Part shown: positions 1 to 15,000 of the stretch, piece by piece
Layout: the number at the start of each line of letters is the position of its first letter
Numbering within the stretch: the first letter of the stretch is position 1
NCBI RefSeq assembly: GCF_964204645.1
Contig: NC_134036.1
Span: forward strand, 2,648,501 to 2,712,500
DNA: 64,000 bases
Reading direction: 5' to 3'
Origin: Tubulanus polymorphus
Lineage: Eukaryota; Nemertea; Palaeonemertea; Tubulaniformes; Tubulanidae
Notes under the pieces: generated by a model
Seen by the model: the letters and a program-made list of their open reading frames with translations, nothing else
Told to the model about the DNA's origin: nothing
Database searches by the model: none
Program-made: the position numbers and the translations under genes

Positions 1-3000
1 AATCGGTTTTCATATCGAGACCGACGTTTAGTTTTTTCAACGCAAACGACGCGAGCGTTTTCTCCGGGTCGCGACACACGAGACCGGTGCCGCACGCTAG
101 GTGACTCGTACCGAGATACAGCATGATTCCCGTACGTTCGATCGTGAACGCCAGTTCTAATCGAGAGAACACTTTATCGTCGCTCGCGACGACGAGTTCT
201 TCGTCTTCACGAATCGTTTCGGCGACTTTTTCGTCGAGTTGTTGACCACTAGTTGGCGCCGGTGCTGCAGAGAAAATGACTTGAAATGAATGTGGATAAT
301 TGTAAATTGAAAGTTGCAAATTGAAGATTGTTACAGGGTGGCAACAACTAGAGTCTGTTCAAATGCGCTCCAAACTTGGTATTATTATCCCCAGCCTATA
401 ACTCTATTCATGTATCAGTCTTTCTGATATATCAGATATTTCTGATACCCTGAGTTTTCCCCGACAGTGGCGCCACCCTGTGTTAACTGGAAATCGTCAA
501 GATAATGAGATACAGTCATACTAGATTATCATAGTTGGGATGATTATGATATTGTTGACTCATCCAAATGATGAGTTACACTCAGTAAATTGATTTTTAA
601 ATACATATTGGGTCTGAATTCAAATTAATATTTACACTGCAAAATGGAGAAAAGTAACTTTCTAGTTGTTCACTCGTAATTTATTATGAAATCAAGATTT
701 CACGAAGCCGTTCCACACTTACTGGTCGGTGTATCGGTAGAGGGAGACACCGGTTCAGCCGGGCTCGGCGGAGGTTGACCTTCCGTTATATTTTCGTTCA
801 ACACCAACATCAACATCGTAAAGTCATCTTGAGACAAAGTCAACTACAAATAGAAGATCATTGTTGAGATTAATTTGACTTCAAGAGTCAGGGACATCCA
901 CAAGGAGTCGACTTACAATGACCGAGTTCATTTTTCCTTTGATGCTCATTTCAGGGAAGTCGGTGTACCAACTGAACGTCAAGTTTCTGATGATGTTCAA
1001 CTCGATTGAAACCGGTTCGAGAATCAGACATTCCGTACTGGAGACGCCTTCGCTGAGAATCGATCTGTCACGAGAGAAAATACACAAATAGATCAAGAAT
1101 TTTCATATGATATGTTGTATTGCAAGGACAAGTGATGCACAGAAATGCCAATGAAACATTAGATTAACTATGACTTATGTAATGCTATTGCCATTATCGT
1201 AAGACTTTTTGATCCTATCTTAAAAATTCAGCTAAGGAGACGAAGACTTAGACTTAAGGGGAATGAAACATTTGCCTGACCGACTTAAACAAGAATCGAA
1301 TTCTAAAAATTCAGCTTAGAAGAGAAAGATTTTGGTAGGAAAATAGAACTTTACAATTCCGGACCTAGAAATTCCTTCTAAATAGGGGATGAAATATTTG
1401 CAAGAGTACCCGATTTCAGCTAATTTTGAAGAGAGATTGATATAGGAAAATGAACTGGAAAGTTCCGGCTCGAGAAATTTCTTCCAAATACGAATGAAGT
1501 CCAATTCTCTGAGTGACAGCAATTACGCGAGTTTGATGGAAAAAATTTCAATCATTACAATCTACATGATTTTAATTTACCTGATAATTTTCAAGTTGCT
1601 CAGTTCGATGGTCATACAGTCGAATATCGCTGGTGAACCGTCGCGCGATTTCCGTTCGCCCAGTTTGAATTTGTTTTTCAAACTCAACCGACCGAGATCG
1701 AGGATGAGAACGTTCGGCGACGACGAATTCTGCGGCACGATGATCTCCGGAGCTTGTAGTTCGATATCCAGGGAAACTCGCGTCGCTTTCTCGTGAAGGT
1801 TTTTCGCCTGTTCGGCCGCAGTTTCGGCTAGAGCGTCCGACGCTTCGGCCATTTTGGCTTTCGCGGCTTGGAAATTGTCTGAGAATCTCTGCAGGAAATG
1901 AATCGATAAGATCAAAATTTGTGACAAACAATAAATCCGAAGTCCCAAAATTGTTGTATAGTTAGAATGCTATAATTAGAATACTAGAGATATTTCAGCC
2001 CTAGAAATAAATTCCTTTCCAAATATGTCAGCGCTCTTGTTTCCATAACTTAACTATGTGCAATTATTTGTGTTTTATTTCATATTTATTTACTGTCTAT
2101 TTATTTGACATATCATTTTCGACTCAAGAAATATATCTAGTATTTTTGCCCTAAAAATAGCCTTTCAAAGTATGTCAGCGCTCTATTCCCCATAACTTAA
2201 CTATGTGTACAGTGATTGTTGTCTTATGTTATATTTATTTGCTGTTTATTTATTTGACATACCATCTGAGACTGAAGAAAGGTGGTAGGAGCAACCAGAG
2301 ATATTTCTAGTATTTTAGATAAACTCTTTAGTCTTTCAATAATTGTGGTACTTGACAGTTCTTTGTAGGAAATTTTCAGAAACTCAATTTTCTGGTTTGA
2401 TTGTTATCGGTCACTTCAATTGTTTCTAATGACAACAGTTCGAAATCAACCGTTTTTATCTAAATCTATTTCGCAAAACTGGAACCAGTTCATTACAATG
2501 ATAAGGGTATGATGAAAACAGTTTCTACTTTGAACCCCAAACCTTTAAAAATTGTCAAGTTAAATTAGACTTACCAATAAATTAGAGACAAACTTGTTGA
2601 GGAATATAACCTGCATACAACCAAACCGTACGACTATACTAGTGTCTACTACGTGCATGTTAGAGTAATTAGCGCCATCTGTGGCTTCATTAAACACTAC
2701 GATCTCGGCGTCCAACATTTCTCCTTGTTTCATTGACAAAATCTTTAAAGGAAAAATTCAAATTTTTCATGAAACGCAAACAATTCTTTTAGTCCGAGTA
2801 TTTTTTACAGAAATCGACTCAGGGATCAAAACTGACCTTCGGATAAAGTACATTCGGAGTCGGGTCGAAAACGATCAGATCTTTCAAACCAACATTCACT
2901 TTTATTTTATCTTTACGCATTTCAACTTCTGTCTTTAAACCTTTAGAAACAAATAAAAACCTCACAATCAAAAACTGTTTATTCAGCGCTGAAAGGGTTA

Positions 3001-6000
3001 ATTAGTCTCAGTTTCAAACTGACCTTCTATTTTAATGTCTGCAATGAATGAGGACAGCGACGCGATTCCGACTGAAAATTCATCCAATTTCGCCGTCACT
3101 TTTAAATCGATCAAATCAGGATCAATTTTTCTACGTCGCGCTGAAAAAAAAGAAGTGATCATTTCGAGTTAAGTGCTGGCAACTAAAGCAAGGCTCAAAT
3201 TATACAATTCAACAGTAGATTCTCTATCACTCGCTTTTTTCTCTGAATTCAAAATTCAAATTTTAACCGACGATGACGAACCTTTCGTGATGAGTTTACT
3301 CTCGCTGATCGTACGCACGAGATTTCCCGACACCGACGACAACCGCCGCGTCACTGGTATCTCAGTAGGTGGCGCCGGTGGTGGTTCGAGGGCTTTAGTG
3401 AATTCCATCAGATGAAGCAGCGCCTCCTGGTGGAGCATCACCTCGAGAGCGGTAAAGTGAACTTCGATTGATTGTTCCGTGTGTTCGTAAATCGTCGCGA
3501 AGTCCGGACCTTTTTTGTCGGCCTGAAATGAATTTTTCCGAATTTAAAAAAAATTAACTGAAAATTTTGACGCAACAATTTTGAAGAATTACACAATGAA
3601 ATGATGCATGTGAAATGGATAGGCTTTGACCTCTTCTTGACAAAAAGGGCAACTGCAATGAGATGGCAGGGGTCCTGCAACCCTGCGAGAGAGATAGTTA
3701 CCTTCACATATTGAATTGATAACAGTTTTTTACCGGAACCTTCTCGAATCGGAGTGTTCACCAGATTGATCAGCGGACCGTTCTCCAAAGCTGCAAAATA
3801 TGAAATCAAGAAATTTCAAAAAATATATGCCAACTATTTCTAAGATCCCTTATGCAGGGCTGTGAAACTAACTAAAAGCGCTATCAGTGACAAATTATTT
3901 TTTCGGGATCATTTCATTGAGATATGAAAGAAAATGTTCAAAATAATTGGTTATCAAGGGGGGTAAGACACTCAGTAATATCTTTTATATTTCTGTTCTA
4001 ATTGGTCAGAAATCATCAGTAACATCTTTCACCAATTTCTGTATATCTCAAATCAATCAAATCAGTATCTCTTGTTATAAAAATACAAATACTGAAAATC
4101 AGGAACAGTCTATAGCTCTGCTTCGGCAACTAAGGTTTCATAGTTCTTGACTTGAAACATCAGAAACGAACTACCGGTAATGATTTTAAATTCTTTAGAA
4201 TTTGAGAACTTCGGGGCCCGCGTCCCCTGGAGGATGACACGTACCTTTAAACTGTAGATGTTGCAGATAGAGGCCGCCGAGGTATGTGTTCACTCTCATA
4301 TCAAACGTCCTCATTTCGACCTCCGTACCGAGCGTATCGATAACGAGTTTAATTGTTGGAATATCGAGGCCGTTTTGTCTTTGAAATACGTTCAAACAAA
4401 TCTATGAAAATATGTCAAAGAATTCGTTGCAAAATACCTACAGACTAATAAGATGGTTATCATTATCATAAAATTTCTCAGACAGAGCACTTTAATTTGA
4501 CTTGCTTCTTCCCTGACTTGATCTGCTAAGAAGCTAATCAATTAACACTGTCAAATATGCGTAAAACATAGACGGAAACTGTTTGATTATAAAAGTGATC
4601 TAGCAATCTCAACAAATTTCCCCAACGTTTCCCTGATTATTAGCTTTTTCTATAAAATTCCCTGACTATCCCCTGATATGCACACATTGTTTTCCCCGAC
4701 TCTACCTGACTATTCCCCGATTTTTAGCTTTTTTTTTTTACAAAATTCCCTGACACTTTTAAAGATAATTCCCAGACTTTCACTGATTTCTAGCTATTTT
4801 ACAAAATTCCCAGATTTTTCCCTGATTTACAGGTATGTGGCGCCACCCTGTCAAAGAACTCAAGTCGAACCTCTTTAATGACGAACGTTAATTTTAAATC
4901 GGTGCATTGAACGTTATCCGGAGTTTCCTCTTCGTCCGATTTCTTTTTCTTCTCTTTTTTCCCCTCGTCCTGAAAACAAATTCGAGAAAAAGAAAAATTA
5001 TATCGTAATAATCATCGTAATAATTAAATAATCATTAATTTCAAATGTGTGAACTTACGCTGCTCTCGTCCGAAGAGCTTTCGTAGCCCGGTGCTTTCGG
5101 TACGGCCGGAACGTTTATCTTCGTCAGCGCCACCTCAGCCGGTAGATCGTCGGACTGAGAATAAAATCAAACACGAATCAAGATGGGTGACTTGAAAAAT
5201 CCCCCTATGACAACATCAAATCAATGTAATGAGGAAGATACTTTTGAATAGGCGTCTAACTCCATAAATCCCCTTATAACATCTTCAAACTGCGCTATGG
5301 TAACTGTATTCATTAATCCCCCTATGACATCTTCAAATCAATGTAATGAGGAAAGATACTTTTTGAATACCGGTAGGTGTCTTACTCCATAAATCCCCCT
5401 ATGACATCATCAGATTGATGCCGATCTCGGTACAAATCCCTGATTTAGTAGAACGTACCTCGAATACAACAGTTTCTTTAAAGTCGGGTGATGGTTCCGG
5501 AAGCGGGATACTCTGACCTAGTTTAATAATCTCTTGTAACCGATGATCGGACATGTTTAAACTGAGTAGAGGTAATTCACCGACTACCTTCATTCTGAAA
5601 TATACAAATACACCGGATATATCAGTGACCACAGACACAGGGTGGACACTTAACGTGGGGCCAGTGGGTGGGTTCAGGTCATGATACAAAGGTCCCCTTT
5701 GGCTTAGGGTGATTGGAAAACAACCCTTACATTTGAAATATATCTGAATTCCAGGTTCTAGGTTTTTAGTAAAATATTTTAAATTCCTAGAATTTTCACT
5801 GATTTTCTCAACTACATTTTTCGTAATTCCCTGGGGCCGGTTCCATAGTCAAGACTTAATACAAAAAGTGGTCTTAAATCTTAGGACTGGTCTTAAGCTG
5901 TTAGATTGGCTCTAGAACTTAGTTGGTCTTAGACGGTCTTAAGTCTAAGCCCTGACTATGGAACCGGCCCCTGAGTTTTCCAAGTTTTCCAGATTTGCCA

Positions 6001-9000
6001 GACCACTCTGATAGAGACCTGCGCAGATAAAATAATATTGCAATTGATAATTTTGTAACTCACTTTGGAATTCGAGCGTCGTTCATAATCATCGATTTAT
6101 GTACGTTTAACGCCAACTTCATCGGACGTAGGATGTGCATCGGACTGTTATTCTGTTGCCGTGCCGACTGCCAATCACCGCCTGCCGTTATTAGAAAGAC
6201 GGAGAAAGATTAAAGACTGAAATTTCAATACAATCGAGAACCACCGAGGGGAATTCCGGATGAAATAAACGCCACCTACCTGATTTCGCGTAAAGTAACT
6301 GGACGCTTTGTAGTTCGATGTTAAATCGATCGTAGGCTCTTTCAATCACGTCTTCAAACGCCATCTACAAATTTTCAAATTCAACAAATAATCAAATCTA
6401 GATCCTTGTTTTCTTCATTTACGGGGATGAGTACCTTAGAATATATCATCAATGTGAGCAAGGAGAGTTTTCTTTCAAAAAAAATTCTTTTATGAGATTT
6501 TAGAAAATTGTTATCTGACCCCAGAAAATTACTTTTTTGTCGCAGTTATGGCTTTTTGATTTCAGGATTTTTGTCGACTCAAATTGGGACCTTTTATCAA
6601 ATCCATTTAAATATGAAAGGGCAGGAATGGGCAAAGGGTACCCTGCAACCAGTTTTGTTTAGAACCAAACCTATGTTCATGTATTAAGAATATATGAAAC
6701 ATGCTTTGTGACGGATAATGATAAAATGTTATCTTCATCTGTATGGAAAAATATACGATATAAATGATAAGAACATTTCTGTTATCAACTGAATGCGAAA
6801 CACCTTAAAATACCACCATAAAATGATGCATTACGAATTGAGTGTTCAGAAAGATTTAGAAATGAAATAAGATGGTATAAAAAAAGTTATTTCATAAAAA
6901 TCAAAATATTTTAAAACTAAATTAAAACAAGAAGAAATGTAACTGATTGAAAAAAAAAAATGTGCTAAAAATCCATTTTTCCATTTAAAAAAATGTTGAG
7001 TAATCCATCTTTCTGTTTTATCCATTTTTAAATATATTATCCTAGTTTACTAACAGGGTCCAGCTGCACAAAGCTAATTAAAAATTGATTCAATTATTGA
7101 GTTCTAAAATGAAAAGGCGTCAACAGTTACTATCAAAAACCATGATTTTTTTTTCATGAAACTGGTCCCTGATAAGATAAACCTTCAATGAGTTTCAGGT
7201 ATAAGGGTTTATCAGTTGGTTTCTACAGTGTGTTCCCATGAAATTATCTTTTAGAGTTAGGTCTTGTTTTGTGCATATTTTAGCAGTGACACCATTTACC
7301 ATAGATAGAAACCCTTTTAAGACCGTGTTGCTTTTCAAAACCTTCAAAACCTCTATGATGCTTCAGCAATGCAGGATGATTTGATACCTTCATTTTATGC
7401 CGCGTGATTTGAACAACCTTTTTTTTAACAACCTCGCCCCATTTCGACGACTGGTGGCCGGGAACAGACAATATATAATACAGGTTAGATTTCTTATTCA
7501 AGAGGATATAACAGGCAAAACATGAAAAAAAATTCTGAAAAGTTATTTTTGCCGAACATCGAAAAATCGTTTTTAGACGACATATGCATAAATAGTGATA
7601 AAAACAAGAACTGATGATGAAAAAAACATTTCATACATTTACGTGAATCAACATTCAAAAACTGCTTCTGGTTAAGAGATACAAAACATTAAACATCGAT
7701 ACAAATTTACGTCTAGTAGAAAATGTTACAAAGAATGTAAATAATTCAAGGGCCCGTTTCAAAGACTCGGAATCGTAGGGATATATCGTCAGCCCAAGTG
7801 AATCACCACGTAGATGAATTATGAAAGGTCCCTCGCTGAAACCTGGTCTAAGAAACCGGGCCCAGAAATATATATACTTTTATTAAATCAAAATGACAAC
7901 CAATCAGAGTTTAATTTACCTGTTTTTTACGACCCTATATCAAGAAATTTGCAGAAAACATAAATACATAATTCTGACTAGCAAAAAATATCGGCTTCTA
8001 AACTTCTAGATGTGTAAAATCTTAATCAAACATTAGTCAACTGTAGTATACCAGCTTGACATGAGGGAACACAGTACAGTTGATACAGGTATGAACGACA
8101 ATAGTCTAACCATCGCAGAGAAGCAAATTCAACAAAATATTTAATGCAATACATTATAAAATGAGCTCAGCACTTATAAAATCTACAATCAATGATAGAG
8201 CCATATTGTACTAGAGGAGAGGAGCTCAACACTTATAAAATCTACAATCAATGATAGAGCCATATTGTACTAGTCTAACCGTTGTGGCTGGCTAACATAA
8301 ATGGCTGCCCGTCAGCCATCTTGATTCCAATCATCCTAATTTTTGGGCTGCCCATGTGGCCATACTAGTTACACGTACACACCAAATATCAAATCAATTC
8401 ATCGAAGTATTTTCAGAATTTTCCCTGAAAACCTTAAAATTATGTAAAAGTATTGACTTTTACAAGCATAAATGGCCGCCAATCAGCCATCTTGATTCTA
8501 ATCATCCCAATTTTTGGTCTGCACATGTGGTCATACTAGTTACACGTACACACCAAATATCAAACCAATTGTTCAAAGCATTTTCAGAATTTCATATAAA
8601 AACCCTATAAAATATGTGTAAGTATTGATTTTGCAAGCATAAATGGCCGCTTGTCGGCCATCTTGATTCCAATCATTCCGATTTTTGGTCTGCACATGTG
8701 GCCATACTAGTTACACGTACACACCCAATATCAAGAAAATTGATCTAAGTATTTTCAGAATTTTCCCTGAAAACCTTAAAATTATGTAAAAGTATTGCTT
8801 TTGGCAGCATAAATGGCCACCAGTCGGCCATTTTGATTCGAATCATCCCAATTTTTGAGCTGTACATGAGACCATACTAGTCACAGGTAGACACCAAATA
8901 TCAAGAAAATGGATCAAAGTACTTTCAGAATTTTCCCTGAAAACCTTAAAATTATGTAAAAGTATTGATTTTTGCAAGCATAAATGGCTGCCAGTCGGCC

Positions 9001-12000
9001 ATCTTGATTCGAATCTTTCCAATTTTCGGGCTGCGCTAATAAGATGAGAGGGGTCACATTGATAGCTGAATCTGCGTAGCGTATCAACTGAGATTGCTTT
9101 TGACGATTGAAAATCTTAAATTATTCGAACAAGAATGAGCAAATGAGAAAGACTAGTTCTCTTACCTGTTGTAATTCACCGACTTCCGGAACTTGATTTT
9201 TTTCGCTGACGACAGTTAAATTACCAAGATCCAAAATTAAACAATTCACATCTCTGAAAAATGAGATTGATCTTTAAAGAGGCAGATCAGCTATGAGATT
9301 GTATTGGGAATGGTCGCGCAATTGGAGATAGCAAGAACCTGTAGCCAGCAGTGAACTTATCAATGGTCAGCTATACAGAGCGGCCACTTTCTGCCTATTT
9401 GAAAATTTTCCAGAGATTCCCTGATTTTTCCAAGTGGTTACACAAAATTCCCCCCTGAATGAATCAGAGAAATTTCTACATTCAAAATGTTACAATTCAT
9501 CCATATTTCATTTAATCAGGTTCTGATAAAGAAACATGTAGTCAATAGTATTATCCGAATTCCCTCAAAATTTTTTCCTCAAGAGTTTTTCCAGGTTTTT
9601 AGTAAAATTTGCCTAAATCCTCAAATTTCCCTGATTTCTTTTCTAGATTTTTCCGATCGCCTGAGTTTTCCAGGCGAGTGGCGCCACCATGTTCGCATGC
9701 GTGTGTGATTGTAATGATACGTACTTGGTATAAACACCTTTCTCAGGTACGATCACGTAACTTGGTTTCACGTCGATGCTGATATCCGTGTATTTATGTT
9801 CCTGAATCGCGTGCTGTAAACCGGTCGCCGAGATCTCCTTGAATTCCTCGAATTTCGACATCGCCGCCGCTGACAATCTGAAATTACATCAGCTCGTCTT
9901 AAATATCTCCTAATCAAAGATATTTCAAAATTTCGCCTGAAAACCTTTTAAATATGTGAACGTGTCCATTTTGGCAAGCATAAATGGCTGCCCAATGGCG
10001 ATCTTGATTCTAATCAACCCAATTTTTGGGCTGCACATGTGGCTAGACTAGTTACACGTACAAAACAAATATCAAGCTAACTGAACGAAGAATTTTCAAA
10101 ATTTCGCATTAAAACCTCAAGAATTGGTAAAAGTGCTTATTTTGCAAGCATAAATGGCCATCTTGACTCCAATCAACCATATATATTTGGTTTGCACATG
10201 TGGCCAGACTAGTTACACGTACACCCTAAATGTCAAGACAATTGATCAAAACTTTTCAAAAATTTTGCATGAAAACCTACATAATATGTGATCACAGACC
10301 CCTCCAAAGAAGTCTGCTTCCATAACTCCCTATGACACGACAGGTGGAGACTGATATTGATCTCAGTATTTCAAAGTTAATGAATAAAATCCACTGTTGA
10401 TGATTTAACAGTTTTATTTTCTAAAAGTTTAAAAGGCTTGGACTAAATTTCATCATCAGAGAACTGAAAATTTGATGATGAAGTTTAGACAACAAAACTT
10501 CAAAACTATCAGAAAATAAATAGTTAAATCAACAACTGTTGGTTTCCTCATTATCTCCCTACACTATGATATGAAGATAAACTTACTGTTTCAGCCGCAC
10601 TGATTCTGGAGGCTTGAAGAAGTTTGCGATTTGATTGATTGTGTGCTGTAAGAGCAGAAAACATGAAATTAACTTTCCATTCTATGCAAATGAGATGCAA
10701 ATGCAAATTAGATATGATAGCTTACAGCGTCATAGATAATCTCCAGCGGTCGAGCGCAAACTCTAATTCGAGTGTCCGCTTCGCCATCTAGTGGATTAGT
10801 TTCGAACTGCACGTCGAGCAATGAGAAAATACGATCTTCCTCAGAATTCTGGGACGATACGATCCGCGGTGGCGATTTACCCTTACGCGCCATACCCTGT
10901 ACGTCTAGGGCGTCCATCTTGGCGTCGACTCGCAGGGCGCTCGCCGCCGGTCGTTGGCCGATATTAGCGTAGACATCCGTCAGCGACAGTTTCAGAATTT
11001 CGGGAGATTTCCTGAAAAACCAATTTTTAATCAGCCTTACTTGCATGCATATACAATCTAACACGGTGGCACCACTTTCTTCAATTTGAAAATTCCCTGC
11101 GCATTCCACTTTCCATGAAACGAAATTCCCCAAGAGGGAACCTGCAGGAGAATGGATCAGGGAATCTTACTTACACGAGTTCCTCGTCTTCGAGTGTCAA
11201 CGAAAACGCGTTCAATCGGAACAAGAATTTATGCGCAACATACTGAAAACAATAAAACAAGATGTTTTCGGTAAATATGAACTATTCAGGGCCCAGTAGC
11301 ACTAATGTGTATTTCAACTTGACTTGGGAGGATGTTAGGTGGCCTAGTTCAGTCAGTTCTTGTGGTACATACTTGATATAGGTCTCAATAGGACCAGCAT
11401 TGATGGGCAGTTAAACTAAAACATTGATTTAATCTTAAGCTGCCTGTCTGTCCTGGTCATATTAAGACCTTTATCAGGTATGTACTAGCAAAACTGACTA
11501 AGCTAGGCCACCTGACATCCTCGCGAACCAAATTGAAATGTCATAACCCGGAGCCCTTATTCTTTAGACTCAACTAATAGTGTTAATAAGCTTCACTTAC
11601 ATCGACGGGTAAATTTTCGTCCACCGCATTTTCCTGGTATCCGATGGCGCCGTAAAGTTTTGCTTTCTCCTCGGGAGTCATAGCTTTATAGAATTCCTCT
11701 TCTACATCGATAAAAACAACAATAGGATTTCAATGAATGTTTGTCTCATCGTTATCATTACTACTAGTTGACACAGGGTCCCCAATACAGATCAGTCATT
11801 CATGGATTTAAGGAGTTTTAAAGGAGAGAATTTCAAATTTTAAGGAAGCGCCTGCACTTTCATATCCCAATTACTGTAGACTCTTCTTAAATCGGTACTG
11901 TTCATCTCAGTAAATTTATTTGTGGTTTTGTAAGCAAAATCACAGACGGACGGAGGCCTGGTGGTGGCCTATTGGTGTTTTCATCCTATACACTACCTAA

Positions 12001-15000
12001 ACTCAGTGCCTAATTCGGTAACAGCCTTATTGGCGAAATTTACTGATTTAGGCATGGTTCGCTGTACAAGTACAAACAATTCTAATTGCCTATTTCTCTA
12101 AATTAAAGCAGTTTTAAAGAAGTTTTGTGTATTTTGCTTAAATTGAAGGAGTTTCAAGCACCTTACAAAGCATTTTCGGTTTAGAAGGAGATTTTAAGGA
12201 ATCAAGGAGTGGTAGGGACCCCGATACATCTTAAAGGTTAAGTGAAATGATATCAATACCAATATTAATGATAATCGAGTTTGAAATAATAAAATTTGTA
12301 AACTTACGTATTTCGTTTGCTTTCTTGTCTTCTGCACCTTTGTTACCGCCGAACCATCCTTTAAACCAGCCGCCTCCTCCGCCGGACTTCTTTCCCTCAC
12401 GTTTCGCTTCGAGTTTAGCTTGTTGCCGTACCAACGTGATGTTCATCACGTCCATCAGCTTCTCACATTCCTTCACGGATAAAAAACAAAAATGATGAAT
12501 TGACATATGTTTGATTTATTTTTGGCTGCGTTTACTGTTTAACATGAGCGGAGTTTCAATTTTAATTTACTATGATAATGAAGAGCGTTGGCACTTTTGT
12601 TTTTCGACTACGACTTTCGATCGTGACAATCGAAGATGCCAACACGCCATCTGGTGGTGGGATAGCTGATGCATTCCTTACCTCGAAATCCTTTGATTCA
12701 TCTTTTGATAGTTTCTTATTCAGTAGACGTTTTTTGTACATGTCCTTGTAGCGTTTCAGACGATCGCGATGCGCTTTCATGTTCTGCCACGACCACATCT
12801 TCTTACGTCGTTTTATGTTACCTTCCATCGTACACGTGTACGCGTAGTGCCACCTGGTGATCAAATGAGAGAACATTAGACGAAAGGAGAGTTGATGCAC
12901 ACTGCTATTTAACAAAGTTGATCCTTCCAGTAAGGATCAAGGGGAAGCAAAATGTTTATAACACCAAATCATCTCTTTTTCAAGGAGTCAGCAACCTTTT
13001 CCAGAAGTGCTTACAATGCTAAATCCTCATTTAATAAAGTTGACCCTTCAAGCGAGGATCCAGGGGCAGCAAAATACTTATGACATCAAATCATCAATCA
13101 TGATGTCATAGGTAGATTTTAATGAGATAGCCATCTCTTTTTACAAGGAGCAACCTTTTCTAGGAGTGCCTACAACACCAAATCATCATTTATTATGTCA
13201 TAGGTGGATTTTGGGAACAGCCATACTTTCTACAAGGTGTCAGCAACATTCTCTATAAGTGCTTCCAACGCCAAATCATCATTTATAATGTCATAGGTTG
13301 ATTTTGGGAACAGCCATACTTTCTACAAGGTGTCAGCAACATTCTCTATAAGTGCTTCCAACGCCAAATCATCATTTATAATGTCATAGGTTGATTTTGG
13401 GAACAGCCATATTTTCTACAAGGTGTCAGCAACATTTTCTATAAGTGCTTCCAACGCCAAATCATCATTTATAATGTCATAGACATGGATTTTGGGAAAT
13501 AGCCATCTTTTCTAGAAGAGGTGCGACGATGCTAAAATAGAATTCTCACCATTCTTTCGCGTGTCCTTTGTACGGAACGTCTGGACGTCCATATTTTCTA
13601 TAAACCGAGGTCAACTGCATGCGTTCCACTGATTCTAACATTTCCAATACATTCTGGTACTGTGTACGATAACATGAAATCAACGAAAAATTTTAGTTCA
13701 ATAAACATTTGAAACGAAAACTGAACATAGAAGAGACCAATGTGCTCTTCAAGAAGAGGAATTATCTATACTTTCTCTTTAAATCGCCATATTTGGAATT
13801 TTCTCCCAAATTTTCATCTTCTGGAAAAGCACAATCAAAAAGTCTCTTCGAAATAAGAAGAAAACTGAGCATATTCTAAGAAACTAGGACCGTTGTGCTT
13901 TTCAAGAAGAGGAACCTATACTTTCTCTTTTGATTGCCATGTTTGGAAATTTCTACAAATTCTTCCATCTCAAGAGAAGGCAGAAATCTTCATCTTCTGG
14001 AAGGGCACAATCGAAAAGGCCCCTTCGAAAAAAGGCATCTCAAGAGAAGGCAGAAATCTTCATCTTCTGGAAGAGCGCAATCGAAAAGGCCCCTTGGAAA
14101 AAAGAATATTCCGAAGGACGTACTTGTTTTTTACTGAGGTGAACGCCAATCTCTTCGAACACAACGTTAAGCAGTATTTTCGGTACGGTGAACTCTAACG
14201 CTTCAGGTTTCGTGTTCAACGTCAGCTGCACCTTTGATCTGATCGGGTTTAATACTGTAATAAAAAACGAAAAACTGTTAAGGACACCAAATAAAAAAGG
14301 AAAAGCTGTAAAGGACACTGAATGAAACGAAATCTACTAATCAACTAAATAATCGGGTCAAACCCTATTCTAAGATCAAATGAAACTAAAACCTATTTTT
14401 ACAAAGTTACGGATGAAATTGATCACTCTTTTGATGAACTGTTAGTATCTATCATATATTTGTTTGGCCCTTATGAACAGTAATAGCTGGGAATAGGAAA
14501 GTTCAATGATCTACCTCTTTCACCAAGAGAATATCTAATTTACATGATTGTTGGTTTAAAACGGAATTTAAAAGAGCTTTTTGTTTACCGTAGTTGAGGT
14601 TTGTTTTATTCGTGGCTGATGCGATTGAGTCTTTCATGTTCAACTGAAAAAGACAAATTGAACATTTATCGTTTTTCATCTTTATCATAGCCACCTTCAG
14701 AAATACTGAATACTGAATACAGATAAGGATCTGTATTCCTGAAGATGACAATTAGGTTATATAGTCGAAATGTCGAATCAATGAATTATCAGTTTAAAAA
14801 GTGTTTCAGGGCTGCCAACCTCTGAAAAGTGCTACCAGTAACAAATTTTTTCAGTAAATATCTCCAAATTAATCAGTAATCACCAGTAAAACCTACAGTG
14901 ACATCTTTCATATTTCTGTTCAAATTAATCAGTAATCAACAGTAAGACCCTTGGTTACATCTTTCATATTTCTGTTCAAATTAATCAGTAATCAACAGTA

